A stretch of 64,000 nucleotides of DNA from Panopea generosa (GCA_029582155.1 CM055895.1:12174770-12238769); one strand, 5' to 3'; shown: positions 52,401-60,560, counted from the stretch's first letter. Notes: a model not told the origin generated them from the sequence alone. Numbers and translations are program-made.

Positions 52401-55400
52401 GACTAGGGTGTATCTGAATCTTCATTCAGACCTCTCTGTGGTGGTGGACTAGGGTCTATCTGGGTCTTCATTCAGACCTCTCTGTGGTGGTGGCCTAGGG
52501 TCTATCTGAATCTTCAATCAGATCTCTCTGTGGTGGTGGACTAGGGTCTATCTGAATCTTCATTCAGACCTCTCTGTTATGGTGGACTAGGGTCTATCTG
52601 AATCTTCATTCAGACCTCTCTGTGGTGGTGGACTAGGGTGTATCTGAATCTTCATTCAGACCTCTCTGTGGTGGTGGACTAGGGTCTATCTGAATCTTCA
52701 TTCAGACCTCTCTGTGGTGGTGGACTAGGGTCTATCTGAATCTTCATTCAGACCTCTCTGTGGTGGTGGACTAGGGTCTATCTGAATCTTCATTTAGACC
52801 TCTCTGTGGTGGTGGACTAGGGTCTATCTGAATCTTCATTCAGACCTCTCTGTGGTGGTGGACTAGGGTCTATCTGAATCTTCATTCAGACCTCTCTGTT
52901 ATGGTGGACTAGGGTCTATCTGAATCTTCATTCAGACCTCTCTGTGGTGGTGGACTAAGGTCTATCTGAATCTTCATTCAGACTTCTCTGTGGTGGTGGA
53001 CTAGGGTCTATCTGAATCTTCACTCAGACCTCTCTGTTGTGGTGGACTAGGGTCTATCTGAATCTTCATTCAGACCTCTCTGTGGTGGTGGACTAGAGTC
53101 TATCCGAATCTTCATTCAGACGACTCGGTAGTGGTAGACTAGGGTCTCTCTCTGTTGTGGTGGACTAGGGTCTATCTGAATTTACACTCAGTTCTGTTTT
53201 CGATCATATATTGTTGATAAAAATACAGAAATACATTTCAGATCATGCTGCAGTATTCATTAGAATTAATCCAATAAATTTACTACGTTCTGGCTATTCA
53301 GATGTCCATTTGGTTGACATTCCCCTCTTCGCCCATTTTACTAAAATCAACTCTATTAATCTATAGGTATTTCAAAACATTTTCATAATTTATATTTTAA
53401 ACGGTTAATCATGTGATGTTTATGTTTAAAAATAAATGATTGGAATAACATATATAAAAAAATGACAAACATTAATCTTTGTTTAAGACATTTATCTTAA
53501 ACATAATATCATAAAATACATAATCATATGTTACAACCCGCTTCAAAATTACCACTTGCATATATATGCTTTCGTACTCTTTATCAATAGTTTAATTAGC
53601 CGACAACTTCGTCACTTTGTGACAATTAACTTAAACTTCAACATACTTTTCTTAAATTCACCTTCAGTAACTGTTACCAATTAGTGACGCTATCGTTTCT
53701 TTAATTTATGTGTAATATACTAATTGGGTCATTTTTGCCAAGAGGTCTAAGGTATCGCTTGAAGGTCGTTTACCCTCTCGTCACTGAAGTCGATCTTAGC
53801 GCGGTCCAAAACTGTATATGGGACACTTTACCAGTTACTTTCGGAAGGACGGTGGTTCTACCCGGATTAAGTCTGAGGTTCCCCGTCACCAGCGAAACTT
53901 GCTGCGACATATATAACGTGATATTAATGTTAGCAATGTATTGAAAATGGCGCTTAATCCAGTGCAGACGAAAATAGTAAACTTATTATACTTATATCAC
54001 CAGGCTTTCAGTTCACTAGCATATTAAAGCATACACTTAAAAACTTTAATCTAAGAAAACACTCAAGGCAATAATGATTTTAGACTGGCTCTATAAAACT
54101 GCATGTCATTTCATTGCCAATTTAAGAATATTAACGTATCCAGTCAAAATGAAGTTAAGTTTTTAAGTAAAAAATGTTGGTTATACAAGAGTCAGATACG
54201 ACGACTGGTTTGTTGAAAGAGGGGAATTTTTGACATGGACACAAACAGGGGATTTAATCGGCATTTATCGGTATTTATCGACATTTATCGGCATTTATCG
54301 GTATTTATCGGTATTTATCGACATTTATCGGCATTTATCGGTATTTATCGACATTTATCGGCATTTATCGGTATTTATCGGTATTTATCGACATTTATCG
54401 GCATTTATCGGTATTTATCGACATTTATCGGCATGTATCGGTAGTACATCGAGCGTGATTTGCATCATATGGGAGTGTTTCATGTTATATACATGTACAG
54501 TCAAACCCGTCTTAACCAGTCAGTCAATGGAAGGAGCAAAAGTGAACTTTTAAGACAAGTTGTTGGTTAAAACAGGTTAATTTAATCTGAATGCATAGAA
54601 ATGGGAAATAAAACGTATGGTTGCTTAAGACAGGTGACTGTTTAATAGAGATGACTGCCCACACAGTCTTTACTGTTTTCCTTTAAATTAACTAAGTTTA
54701 CATTTAAGCAATATAAACGGTCATATTGTTACTTTTAGCTTTTTCACTGATAATAACTATTTGTATATATTGCGTATATTGAAATGATGTTGTTAAAGTA
54801 TAAATTTGCATTTAAAAGATATTCGAATCGTGATGATAAAGTTACTCACTTATAAATAGGTGAAAAATAAAAAAAATATACAAGTCTTCTTCCTTTAACT
54901 TAATTATATAACTGAACTCTAACTAAAGGCAAAAGTCATAAAAACAGCGAATAGAACATAAATCCATTATATAGTTATTTATTGTTATTTACATAATTGT
55001 AGTTAATAATGCAAATTGTTATTGTAAGATGAAAAGCTATGTAATGTTTATGATGTAATTATATATATGGGTGTGTGAATTCATTATCATCGCCATATTA
55101 TTGATGAGTTTTCAGTACAAATTATTTTTCAAACGGTTTTTGTCATCACGGTGATAGATATGAACTGTGATAAATATGAAAAGTTTGGCATACCTTCCAG
55201 AGGCTGTAAAATCGCAGTAAACACCTGCAAACAATAAATTAAAATAAATGATGGTTTTAAAACTATAACCATAAAAAGTACTTAGTACACTTGATAAATG
55301 GTATATGAAAGTTACTCGGGTAATTTATGTCTCAATATACAGAACGTTTGAAAGTGGAGAGACTGATAATTTTTAATAACTATAGCATTATTTCTATACT

Positions 55401-57444
55401 TTGTTTTTTCCCCAGGTCTAGTAAGTTAGTAATACAACTTTAGTTCTATCAAGCAAATTAAATGCAATACGTTTATCCATAAAACGATGCTTAAAATCTA
55501 AGACAATGTTTCCTCAATATACGGTAAATAGTTTCTATGGAATCGATCTAATGATCATGTTTAACATTTATCAATTACTTAAATTTCGCGTAACAGTTTC
55601 CAATGACGGCATCCTTTTGACTGGTTCACGGGGGAGATCCCGATTGTCACTTCATCTACATGTGTAGGTTATCCCAGTACCCAACATTTCCTGCATCAGG
55701 TCTCATTGCCCACCAATGAAAATGCAGGGAATTCTATCTCGCATTTCATAGCTATTGAACGCTAACTAAACTGTGACATCATTCAAACATTCGCTATGGC
55801 AACTGACCAATCAACGTGCTAAATGTGCTCAAATGTCGTTGCAATTTAACAGACCTAATCGGGAGAGCAGGCCCGGTCCGTTCTATATGTCTGTATTGTA
55901 ATTGTCATGATTATGACCAATCTTTGTATTTGATTGCGTTTGCGCTGTTGTGATGGTTGTGTCATTTGTATGATACACCTTTTGTTGTGCATATATTTGC
56001 CTATCTCTAATATTTTCAAAACAATATCTTGTGTTTCCTTGGTGTTGGGACAAATAACGAAAATATGTTAAACAGCATTGTTTGAGTTGATCGCTATTCT
56101 CAGAAGAAAATGGATCAACGTATTTCTTGAAAAAAGTAAATAGTATGCGTGTTTTATAAAAAAGGAACCAATCATCAATGTATGGAAACCTCAACAGCAT
56201 TGCTTTAAATGAACATCGATAGCGAATCGGTTTAAATAAAAACAGTGAAGTTTTGGATTGGAATACACTTATCTCAACGTCATGCCCATTGAAATAGTCG
56301 TATACCTCTAGCTATGATTTGATTTCAGGATATCCAATTTCTTTTCATTCAAACGAAAGAAAAAACCCTAAAAAACCCGAAAATATAGTATTGACATAAC
56401 CATTTGTATCTTAATATAATTATATAAAAGTAATAAATCTAATACACATTGAAAAAAATGTTCTCGAGAACCTTCATTCATTCTCAAAAAATATCATTAT
56501 ATTCCTTTTATACAGATAGAAATTTAACTGCAAACGTCAAGTACTTTTTCTTGGACCAAATGGAGCGTCAATCACAACATCTTGTCCAATGATGCTGTCC
56601 TGAATATGTCGAAGCACTGAGTGGTCGGTGTCTTTCATCGTTTGAAACTGAAAATTGATGAAATAATATAAAAAAGTCATTTCGGTTAATATCAGACTTA
56701 TTTTTGCAAATTATAAAGCCTTGGTATATAACAAATGTGAAAGTTATATTTTTCAAATATGTTTGGCAAATGCCCAAATCCGATTTACCATTCCAGTACA
56801 CCTTTCATGCTCTGTTGTTGAAGTTCCATTGGTCCTCTCTTACATCGCATATGTATCTACATTACATATTCGTATACAAGCTATAATACATTCCGATCAA
56901 ACATAAACTATAATCCAACACGATACTTGAATTACCAGAGAATAGGATACAGAAAACTGTCAGCGAAAAGTCTTCACTTTTCCCGCTTAGTCTATTTTCA
57001 CAAGCATTTTTGTTTGATTGTTTTAAAATATGACTTTTATTTGATTTCTATCCTTTATTATATACCCGACATATACACAATCCCTTTTCAACAGTATTTC
57101 TATAGCAGAATCACCAATTAACGTTGTCCCATTTCAGTAATACAGTAATACTCATTGGATGTCATGCTAAGATTTGCCGATCTATCAAACTGCGTTTTTC
57201 CTCGGTCGAAAACGATTTTACACAAACACCCCTTAGTGATTATTTGAAATAAAAATCTTATATTGTGTTATTTTTAATTTAAAATATATTTTGCTAAAAA
57301 CTAAAATTAAATACATTGTAATTTCGGATGAGATCGTTGTTGTTTGTTAATTTTGTGTTTTGTTTCACATATTTCACTTTATTAAGGTAATAATACAATG
57401 TTTATTACTGAATTAACTCAATATGGTTCACTTACCGGCATCAT
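27316..57444 (-). CDS. PLP-dependent class-V aminotransferase / cysteine-desulfurase-like protein, 19-exon model
   Basis: Assembled from 19 minus-strand exons whose phases agree at every junction and sum to 1860 nt (619 residues plus stop). Landmarks: CDFTASGR (41-48); TGSGTTAG (105-112), PLP-phosphate loop; GPYEHHSNILPW (136-147), equivalent to the SufS EHHAN motif with the ring-stacking His; VIFDYAAAG (207-215) with the pyridine-binding Asp; SPHKFVGGPG (236-245) with Lys239 as likely Schiff-base lysine; EEREEGGTPE (285-294); RGGCACAGPY (382-391) with Cys at the SufS catalytic loop position; CLRPGFTR; and a C-terminal extension with WHLKWFLTPFEATVLF. By homology it transfers an amino group or cleaves a C-S bond; the substrate is unknown. 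Exon 7 and the exon 16 donor are provisional. The stretch between GTK153 and W169 is about 12 residues shorter than I expect for the family. No AATAAA was seen within 250 nt past the stop. Confidence 0.85.
27723..27952. mobile_element. Hairpin MITE, piggyBac-like family, copy 3
   Basis: TTAACCCTTTATTTCATATA at the left and, on the minus strand, TTAAGCCTTTACTTCATAGA at the right; flanked by TTAA. The 65-bp palindrome is nearly complete (CAGTGCAGGAAGTGTTCAGA and its complement). It lies in the last intron of the PLP-enzyme gene, about 170 bp from the final exon. Confidence 0.82.
28033..28245 (+). repeat. tRNA-derived SINE, family A
   Basis: B box GTTCGAGTCCCGCTCCAAAA, body TTATGTGAGAAAGTTTGCTA, tail TGTTGAAAATGGCGTTGAAC. 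It ends 62 bp from exon 18 of the PLP-enzyme gene. Confidence 0.75.
28307..28453 (-). CDS. PLP enzyme exon 18
   Basis: Acceptor ATTTGACAG, donor TAAG|GTACTC, phase 0 to 0 (49 codons). Begins YTFDINNGSWKC, matching the Y-x-F-x-x-x-x-G-x-W motif that follows LLPQ in homologues. Confidence 0.85.
29471..29562. repeat. Compound (CT)n(CA)n microsatellite
   Basis: About 26 CT units directly followed by about 20 CA units, within an intron of the PLP-enzyme gene. Confidence 0.98.
29845..29974. mobile_element. Small inverted-repeat element, about 130 bp
   Basis: The left arm contains ATGCCTTCATCAGAAAAA (29861) and the right arm TTTTTCTGATGAAGGCAT (29940). Both extend to TTCAAATTT / AAATTTTGAA ends, giving arms of about 36 bp. 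A foldback MITE is the simplest reading. Confidence 0.6.
30508..30692 (-). CDS. PLP enzyme exon 17
   Basis: Acceptor TTTATTCAG, donor CCCAG|GTATGT, phase 1 to 0. Encodes FSIPLLVNSSMYPPKTSMLP then CLRPGFTRINLAYF and KYGWALLPQ; LRPGFTRxNL is strongly conserved in the family. Confidence 0.9.
31216..31261 (-). CDS. PLP enzyme exon 16 (donor uncertain)
   Basis: Acceptor TTTGTGTAG. Encodes DKRQHTTCSNGDYE and then either stops at GAA|GTGAGT (31220, phase 0) or continues to GTGA|GTATCT (31216, phase 1). The second donor is weaker, but it is the only one that keeps exon 17 open (split Arg, then FSIPLLV). Hence the chosen end. Confidence 0.6.
31543..31637. repeat. 19-bp tandem repeat, 5 copies
   Basis: The unit TCAGCCGTATCTCGACGTA is repeated with single changes (ATC/CTC) and abuts the SINE family E fragment on its right. 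CpG-rich compared with its surroundings. Confidence 0.9.
31637..32090 (-). repeat. SINE family E interrupted by a family B SINE
   Basis: The left piece 31637-31700 (CATACTGGGGCATCATACCG, GGAAGCTTCTTGTATCAG) and the right piece 32014-32090 (GATTAAACCCGCGACCCTCC) together match the uninterrupted element at 3160-3395. Between them sits a family B SINE, so E inserted first. Confidence 0.7.
31705..32012 (-). repeat. tRNA-derived SINE, family B (nested)
   Basis: Contains GGGATTTGAACTCACGACCC (B-box complement), CTTTCCCACTTGCATTAGCG and a (TGAT)n tail at 31705-31728. Inserted into SINE family E. Confidence 0.78.
32298..32339. repeat. (GA)n microsatellite
   Basis: About 20 uninterrupted GA units, roughly 95 bp from a second, longer GA tract. 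Confidence 0.97.
32434..32491. repeat. (GA)n microsatellite, second tract
   Basis: About 29 GA units between exons 15 and 16 of the PLP-enzyme gene; about 100 bp from exon 15. On the transcribed strand it is a pure CT tract. Confidence 0.97.
32596..32661 (-). CDS. PLP enzyme exon 15
   Basis: Acceptor TTGCATAG, donor CAA|GTGACT, phase 0 to 0. Encodes DLLGMTDTMVENYLGFLVDN then SQ. Confidence 0.82.
33741..33945 (-). CDS. PLP enzyme exon 14 (Cys loop)
   Basis: Acceptor TTGAACAG, donor CACAG|GTAAGT, phase 2 to 0. Encodes AFEIWENNPCIYILGNHTAK through SDLFGIQARGGCACAGPYAQ. The Cys of the RGGCACAG loop sits where SufS-type desulfurases carry their persulfide Cys. Confidence 0.93.
34014..34034. repeat. 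(TAGG)n microsatellite
   Basis: Five tandem units in the intron about 70 bp upstream of exon 14. Confidence 0.9.
34612..34748 (-). repeat. SINE family C, partial
   Basis: Contains TTCCTGGGTATAAATAGTAC and GGATAAAGTGTTTTCTCAAG in family C order; the tRNA-like head is lost. Confidence 0.6.
35800..37169 (-). pseudogene. Broken transposon-type protein gene
   Basis: Starts with MPRKESEIRRKLLVTSSIEV at 37169, then a stop. Open pieces follow in different frames: VNELLVSEVKNILKCLSQF, YEDLAPVFIGGDWSSYITRK, TVPTWRAYNELSSPDILPMT with FEEISNHIGQSRPVYL (93 codons, 36209-36490), and LPLGTALNEVDVQVFIKQMD near 36080. Order and spacing suggest one ancestral protein of at least 400 residues with several stops and frameshifts. 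The TVPxWxxYN...IG segment resembles an uncharacterised repeat-encoded protein family I recall from bivalves and corals. No function is assigned. Confidence 0.55.
37901..37920. repeat. (TA)n microsatellite
   Basis: Short TA tract inside the decayed transposon interval. Confidence 0.8.
38465..38511 (-). CDS. PLP enzyme exon 13 (47 nt)
   Basis: Acceptor CCTTTAG, donor CAG|GTATTC, phase 0 to 2. Encodes EVSTDLIARRDEHIC and the split Arg that opens RKAFEIW in exon 14. Found because exons 12 and 14 had incompatible phases. It lies about 100 bp from the end of the intronic transposon. Confidence 0.85.
38845..38955 (-). CDS. PLP enzyme exon 12
   Basis: Acceptor TTGCATAG, donor GAT|GTAAGT, phase 0 to 0. 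Encodes VGNLEEREEGGTPEILGSIR then AGMVFKVKD; EEGGTPEI is a hallmark of this subfamily. Confidence 0.9.
39343..39416 (-). CDS. PLP enzyme exon 11
   Basis: Acceptor TTGCAG, donor TTC|GTAAGT, phase 1 to 0. Encodes LVIVKKWIFKNAVPGHVGGG then TVAF, matching the family's glycine-rich GGGTV strand. Confidence 0.9.
40381..40428. repeat. (CA)n microsatellite
   Basis: About 22 CA units, 199 bp downstream (in the sense of transcription) of exon 10. Confidence 0.97.
40627..40685 (-). CDS. PLP enzyme exon 10 (Schiff-base lysine)
   Basis: Acceptor GTTCAG, donor CCCAG|GTATAC, phase 2 to 1. Encodes YKDAVILSPHKFVGGPGSP; the Lys of SPHK is the expected PLP anchor. Confidence 0.93.
41226..41265 (-). CDS. PLP enzyme exon 9 (40 nt)
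   Basis: Acceptor ATTTTTTAG, donor CAGC|GTAAGT, phase 1 to 2. Encodes PYLTIDMNVSKT. The 53-bp minisatellite begins within about 20 bp of the acceptor. Confidence 0.85.
41284..42085. repeat. 53-bp minisatellite array, about 15 copies
   Basis: The unit has TTGATATCATGGATATCGCT and AATGAGTTACAGAGTATCAT with small length changes. Each carries the near-palindrome GATATCATGGATATC. It fills the intron end upstream of exon 9 of the PLP-enzyme gene and stops about 17 bp short of that exon's AG acceptor. Confidence 0.96.
42090..44250. other. Intron DNA of the PLP-enzyme gene, nothing further recognised
   Basis: AT-rich. A plus-strand open frame at 43535-43783 has no motif or context. No exon is required here, since exons 8 and 9 join in phase. 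Confidence 0.4.
44252..44393 (-). CDS. PLP enzyme exon 8 (Asp motif)
   Basis: Encodes VCISAASNVTGIITDVDAVS and, at its end, VIFDYAAAG with the Asp that contacts the PLP nitrogen. Donor CAG|GTAAGT. Two acceptors two bases apart (start 44393 in phase 0 or 44391 in phase 2) decide how it joins exon 6 or exon 7. Confidence 0.9.
45359..45400. repeat. Degenerate TTAGGG-like tract
   Basis: AGGATAGGGTTAGGTCTTGG and GGTTAGGGTGATGG form a short G-rich stretch resembling telomere repeats. It is probably a simple interstitial tract; too degenerate to claim telomeric origin. Confidence 0.4.
45918..45961 (-). CDS. PLP enzyme exon 7 (provisional)
   Basis: Acceptor GTTTTTAG, donor TTCAG|GTATCC. Encodes YSYKVPDLSRDSVF plus two bases. 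The phases fit if exon 8 uses the inner acceptor at 44391. The frame also stays open past the donor (PRYLSLEEFTSTINNEL), which resembles the family's VDLEALEEQL region. The true exon may therefore be longer, but no donor with a matching phase was found. Confidence 0.45.
47585..47810 (+). repeat. Dispersed repeat family D, copy 1
   Basis: Shares, in order, CCAATGAAAA, CATAGCAAGTGAACGCT, ACTAAACTGTGGCGTCATTC, CAACGTGCCTAAATGTG and ATCGGGAG with 55660-55890. Non-coding; class unknown. Confidence 0.7.
48326..48391 (-). CDS. PLP enzyme exon 6 (EHHSN motif)
   Basis: Acceptor ATTTCCAG, donor AAAG|GTAATA, phase 0 to 0. Encodes VVFIGPYEHHSNILPWREYG plus TK; one of the paired His residues stacks on the PLP ring in SufS-like enzymes. 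Confidence 0.92.
48406..48575 (+). mobile_element. Pogo/Tigger-like MITE, copy 1
   Basis: Begins AGTGAAACCTGTGTAAGCGG and includes CCACCTGTCTTAAGCAACCA and TTCCCATTTCTATACTATTA. The same family is present in inverted orientation at 54495-54665. It starts 15 bp from exon 6 of the PLP-enzyme gene. Confidence 0.6.
49530..49740 (+). repeat. tRNA-derived SINE, family C, near full length
   Basis: Head with A box TGGTTCAGTGGTAGAGCACC and B-box-like TGTGTTCGATTATCC, body CCTTGAGCAAGACACACTTT, tail TTGTTTCACAATCAAAGTAA. It ends 27 bp from exon 5 of the PLP-enzyme gene. Confidence 0.75.
49767..49899 (-). CDS. PLP enzyme exon 5 (phosphate loop)
   Basis: Acceptor CTTGTAG, donor ACC|GTAAGT, phase 2 to 0. 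Encodes DDAVLFTGSGTTAGIHKIAW; the GSGTTAG loop binds the PLP phosphate in this fold type. Confidence 0.92.
50191..50307 (-). CDS. PLP enzyme exon 4
   Basis: Acceptor TTTATAG, donor CCAG|GTATAT, phase 2 to 2. Encodes CLSFIEDYMRENVMPTYANT then HSTTG, an N-terminal helix and a conserved NTH motif. The 46-bp array starts about 115 bp upstream in the intron. Confidence 0.9.
50427..53190. repeat. 46-bp minisatellite array, about 60 copies
   Basis: The unit has GGTGGTGGACTAGGGTCTAT, CTGAATCTTCATTCAG and ACCTCTCTGT. Each unit contains a perfect 7-bp inverted repeat, TCTGAAT-cttc-ATTCAGA. It lies in the intron between exons 3 and 4 of the PLP-enzyme gene. Variants (TTGTGG, TTATGG, GGGTCTTC) recur at intervals, which suggests block duplication. 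Confidence 0.97.
53735..53965 (+). repeat. SINE family A, diverged
   Basis: The body TTTCGGAAGGACGGTGGTTC and the tail TATTGAAAATGGCGCTTAAT match the family A copies; the tRNA-like head is only faint (CTAAGGTATCGCTTGAAGG). Confidence 0.6.
54261..54440. repeat. 10-bp tandem repeat with 70-bp higher-order period
   Basis: Eighteen decamers NNATTTATCG, where NN is GC, GT or AC. The order is GC GT AC GC GT GT AC repeated twice, then GC GT AC GC, so alternating 3- and 4-unit blocks form a 70-bp higher-order unit. Open frames over it are artefacts. Confidence 0.96.
54495..54665 (-). mobile_element. Pogo/Tigger-like MITE, copy 2
   Basis: Reverse-complement relative of 48406-48575: AGTCAAACCCGTCTTAACCA at one end, and TGGTTGCTTAAGACAGGTGA with TAGAAATGGGAAATA inside. 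Confidence 0.6.
55194..55224 (-). CDS. PLP enzyme exon 3 (micro-exon, 31 nt)
   Basis: Acceptor TTTGCAG, donor GAAG|GTATGC. Encodes VYCDFTASG and the split Arg: the conserved TASGR substrate-side motif. Confidence 0.85.
55660..55890 (+). repeat. Dispersed repeat family D, copy 2
   Basis: Matches 47585-47810 through ACTAAACTGTGACATCATTC, CAACGTGCTAAATGTG and ATCGGGAG. Same orientation as copy 1; both lie in introns of the PLP-enzyme gene. Confidence 0.7.
56545..56647 (-). CDS. PLP enzyme exon 2
   Basis: Acceptor ATTTTCAG, donor AAAA|GTACTT, phase 0 to 1. Encodes HSVLRHIQDSIIGQDVVIDA then PFGPRK, the usual lead-in to the family's (V)Y-D-TASGR motif. Confidence 0.82.
57436..57444 (-). CDS. PLP enzyme exon 1 (start, MMP)
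   Basis: ATG ATG CCG followed by the donor GTAAGT. An in-frame TGA lies six codons upstream (TGATTGACATATACTTGGGCG precedes the ATG). The phase-0 end joins exon 2. Only nine coding bases, so the call rests on the donor and phase; Met7 in exon 2 (the ATG of FQTM) is an alternative start. Confidence 0.5.
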
Positions 57445-59380
57445 CGCCCAAGTATATGTCAATCAACTAATCCGATACGTTGATCTGACATACTCATTCG
57501 AGATGGTACAGGTAAAGTTAGTAAAGTCGTTAACCCGTATTTAATGTTCCATTCGAATAACTATGATAGTGTAACATTTCAAAAATTTAAAAGTATGTTT
57601 ATATAGGATTACTTTTTATACGAAAAACACAATCAAACTAACATCTAATTACAAAATGAATATTAAACACTCAAGCGAATACTATAAAATAATACCAATA
57701 AATATTATGCAAACGACGTTTGACCATCTAAATGAAATTTACTATGCACATATAAAAAAAGATAAGTTTTGAAATACTTTCTCAAACATATTTTTTCTTT
57801 AGTGTACAAAGATATTTAGATATAATATGATTCAGTATCATATTATATATTATTAATTATATGTGAACACAATCACATCATAAAATATGTACATTGCATT
57901 GAATATCAGATTCGTTAATTATAAATAAGGAACTACGAAAATAACAAGCTCTTATATTCAGTCAGCTATTCTCTTTCAAAATAGGCAGCATACACGTGTG
58001 TCTATGATATGCGAATATGTAATTATTTACTTTGTAGAAGCAATAAATAAATAAATATGATTACCACGGATGTTGATAATGATCCAGTGCCCCCGTCCGT
58101 CATAGGCTTTAGGATGATTCAGTCATCATTATGTCCCCAATCCTTCCGACAATTCCACAATTAAAGAAGAGAAAAGGGCGTCACAGCCAACTCCCAAACG
58201 AAATGTATTCCTGAATTTGTTTTCAAACTTTGAATTTTTTATACCTTCAAATCACAAATAATTATTTCTAACTCATGCATATGAGATATTTCTTTTATGA
58301 AATCCGCATCCGTCTTGTGTATGTATAACTACACACTATGTCGTAAGTGATTGGATGTAATTGGGCGTTTGACTTTGCTGGTACAGATTATATGTTTTAT
58401 ATAAGTAACATAAACGTATTTTCTATTATATCTTAGTTCAGTTGTACCGGTTAGTCACACGGTTAGCATACAATGTGCGCTGTCTATTTTTATTCATATT
58501 TAGTGTTTAACTTCATTTGACAACCAATGGAATGGCTTAAATTTTCAAAATTGTGTTGCTCTAATTTGTTAAAACAGCCTACAAAATAATTTAATTATTA
58601 AGCTCTTTCTTAATTATTAAGAGGTTCGTTATCGCTGCGCACGCGAAAATGACATTGTACAGTCTCCACTCTTGATTCAGTTATGAACGAGCCATGTACA
58701 AACTACAAAGCCGCGCGAGCTATGCTTAGAAACATTAGCTTTTAAACGTCAATCATCTCAAACTTCATCGTATCTCAACCCAGAGTCAGTCAAATTACGT
58801 CAAACTGTCGGTCAAATGACGTTTAATACTAAGTCAGTTAGTGTTCATTAAGAAACAATTTAACAATACCCCCCCCCCCTCCCCCCGATCGTTCCCAACG
58901 GTCGCTCCCTTTGGGTAACTAGCTATTACATAATACACTTGATATTTTTTAATATTTAGCACAGATCATGTAAAATACAAAAAGTGTATTGCTGAGTTCC
59001 GTCAATATGATGGTTGATTTAACAATTTGTGATTTATTCCATATAAAATTATATATATAAGGCGTATTTGTGTTAGATATTTTTTCTCTTAAATAAAGGA
59101 AGTGTTTTATTGAAAGGTGAACGAGATAAAATGAATGCTAAATGATGTGAGATCATATTGAAGTAATATTGCTTCACTCATTACATTTCTCTTTCATTCT
59201 TCAATGAAATAAGGTTAAGATAATCACAGTATTTGATATTTTCAAACACCCAACTAAAGATCGGGCCTTTGAAAGAGTGATATAGAGTAAAACAAATTAA
59301 TTGAAAGTGATGTACTGTTTCTTTATAACAGCCATTGGTCGTTATAATGAGGAATGAAATACTATCCTTTCCTACTGATT
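57445..59380. other. Upstream region of the PLP-enzyme gene
   Basis: AT-rich, with a poly-C run at 58869-58886. No clear TATA box or CpG cluster could be assigned to the start at 57444. A noncoding 5' exon is possible but not identifiable. Confidence 0.35.
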
Positions 59381-59387
59381 TTTAGAA

Positions 59388-59411
59388 ACTATATATATAT
59401 ATATATATATA
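59388..59411. repeat. (TA)n microsatellite
   Basis: About 11 TA units, about 45 bp before a SINE family A copy. Confidence 0.9.
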
Positions 59412-59454
59412 CAGTACAAAAAAGTAATATTTTGAATGTAAACAATGTTGTTGT

Positions 59455-59625
59455 TTTTAACTTCAGGAAAACATCAGAATCCGAATCTGGGTAGAACCAC
59501 CATCCTTCTGCGAGCAACTGACCAATTTTTTCACACAAAGGTTTTTGGAGCAAGCGGGAATCAAGCCCACGACCTTAGCAGTGAAAGGTAAGTGATTATG
59601 AGACGGCGCCTTGGACGAGCCTAAT
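59455..59625 (-). repeat. SINE family A
   Basis: Minus-strand B box GGGCTTGATTCCCGCTTGCT, head part GGCGCCGTCTCATAATCACT and body GTAGAACCACCATCCTTCTG (plus-strand reading). Confidence 0.65.
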
Positions 59626-60009
59626 TCATTTTTAAAGTTTACCTGCTATCCTGCTGACTAGTTACGTAGTTTATAGCACGTGTACTAGTTATTAACTGTG
59701 ATGTGATGATTATCATGTTTACGGATTTAGCAGATTGAATGTGTTTTGCCTATACATTTGTTTAAATTATACAAATATATATTTGTAATCGATTTATTAA
59801 GCTACTTAAGAAAAAATATATGTTGATATGTATTGATATTTAATTTGGTTATTGGTAATTGTTATTTTATTATTTTTGTTACATTAATTGGTATAAATTT
59901 ATTTTTATGTAATTTCAATTATCCGATATAAAAAAGTTTGATATTCAATTTTTTTTTTAACTTTCATCGATCTATTCAATAACTCAAAATCTACTCCGAT
60001 TGCTTCCAT

Positions 60010-60285
60010 GATTGATTGATTGCTTGAATATTTAACGTCATTTTTTTATACCATCGAGGGCTAACAGACGATCAGTTAACCTAACTACTGTTTCCTGGGA
60101 TTAACCAGTACTCGAGCACATCCCATCTCCGCAAGTAACTGATAACTTTCCCACTTGAATCAGCGGTGAGAGACGAATGATAATGAGACACAATGTCGTA
60201 TATCAATCATCACGGATACTGTTGCCGGGCGGGGATTCGAACTCACGACCCCTGGATTGATAGTAAGACGCGTAACCCGATTGCT
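60010..60285 (-). repeat. tRNA-derived SINE, family B
   Basis: GGGGATTCGAACTCACGACC (B-box complement), CTTTCCCACTTGAATCAGCG body and a GATTGATTGCTTGAATATTT tail; nearly full length. Confidence 0.78.
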
Positions 60286-60310
60286 TCCAATATTTCTCTT
60301 CTGAATCAGT

Positions 60311-60560
60311 TATATTTGTCTGGTTTCAGGAGGTTGTATGACAAACAATGCTATATTTGTTTGGTTTCAGCAGGTTGTATGACAAGCAATGCTATATTTG
60401 TCTGGTTTCAGCAGGTTGTATGACAAACAATGCTATATTTGTCTGGTTTCAACAGGTTTCATAACAAACAATGCTATATTTGTCTGGTTTCAGCAGGTTT
60501 CATGACAAACAATGCTATTTTTGTCTGGTTTCAGCAGGTTTCATTACAAACAATGCTATT
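60311..60560. repeat. 41-bp tandem repeat, 6 copies
   Basis: The unit has TATATTTGTCTGGTTTCAGC and AGGTTGTATGACAAACAATG; the later copies switch to AGGTTTCAT. It begins about 25 bp from the head of a family B SINE. Confidence 0.93.

Noticed and set aside
54230..54553. Protein of RHLSVFIDIY-type repeats
   Set aside because: Produced by the 10-bp repeat read in three frames; no conserved start or context.
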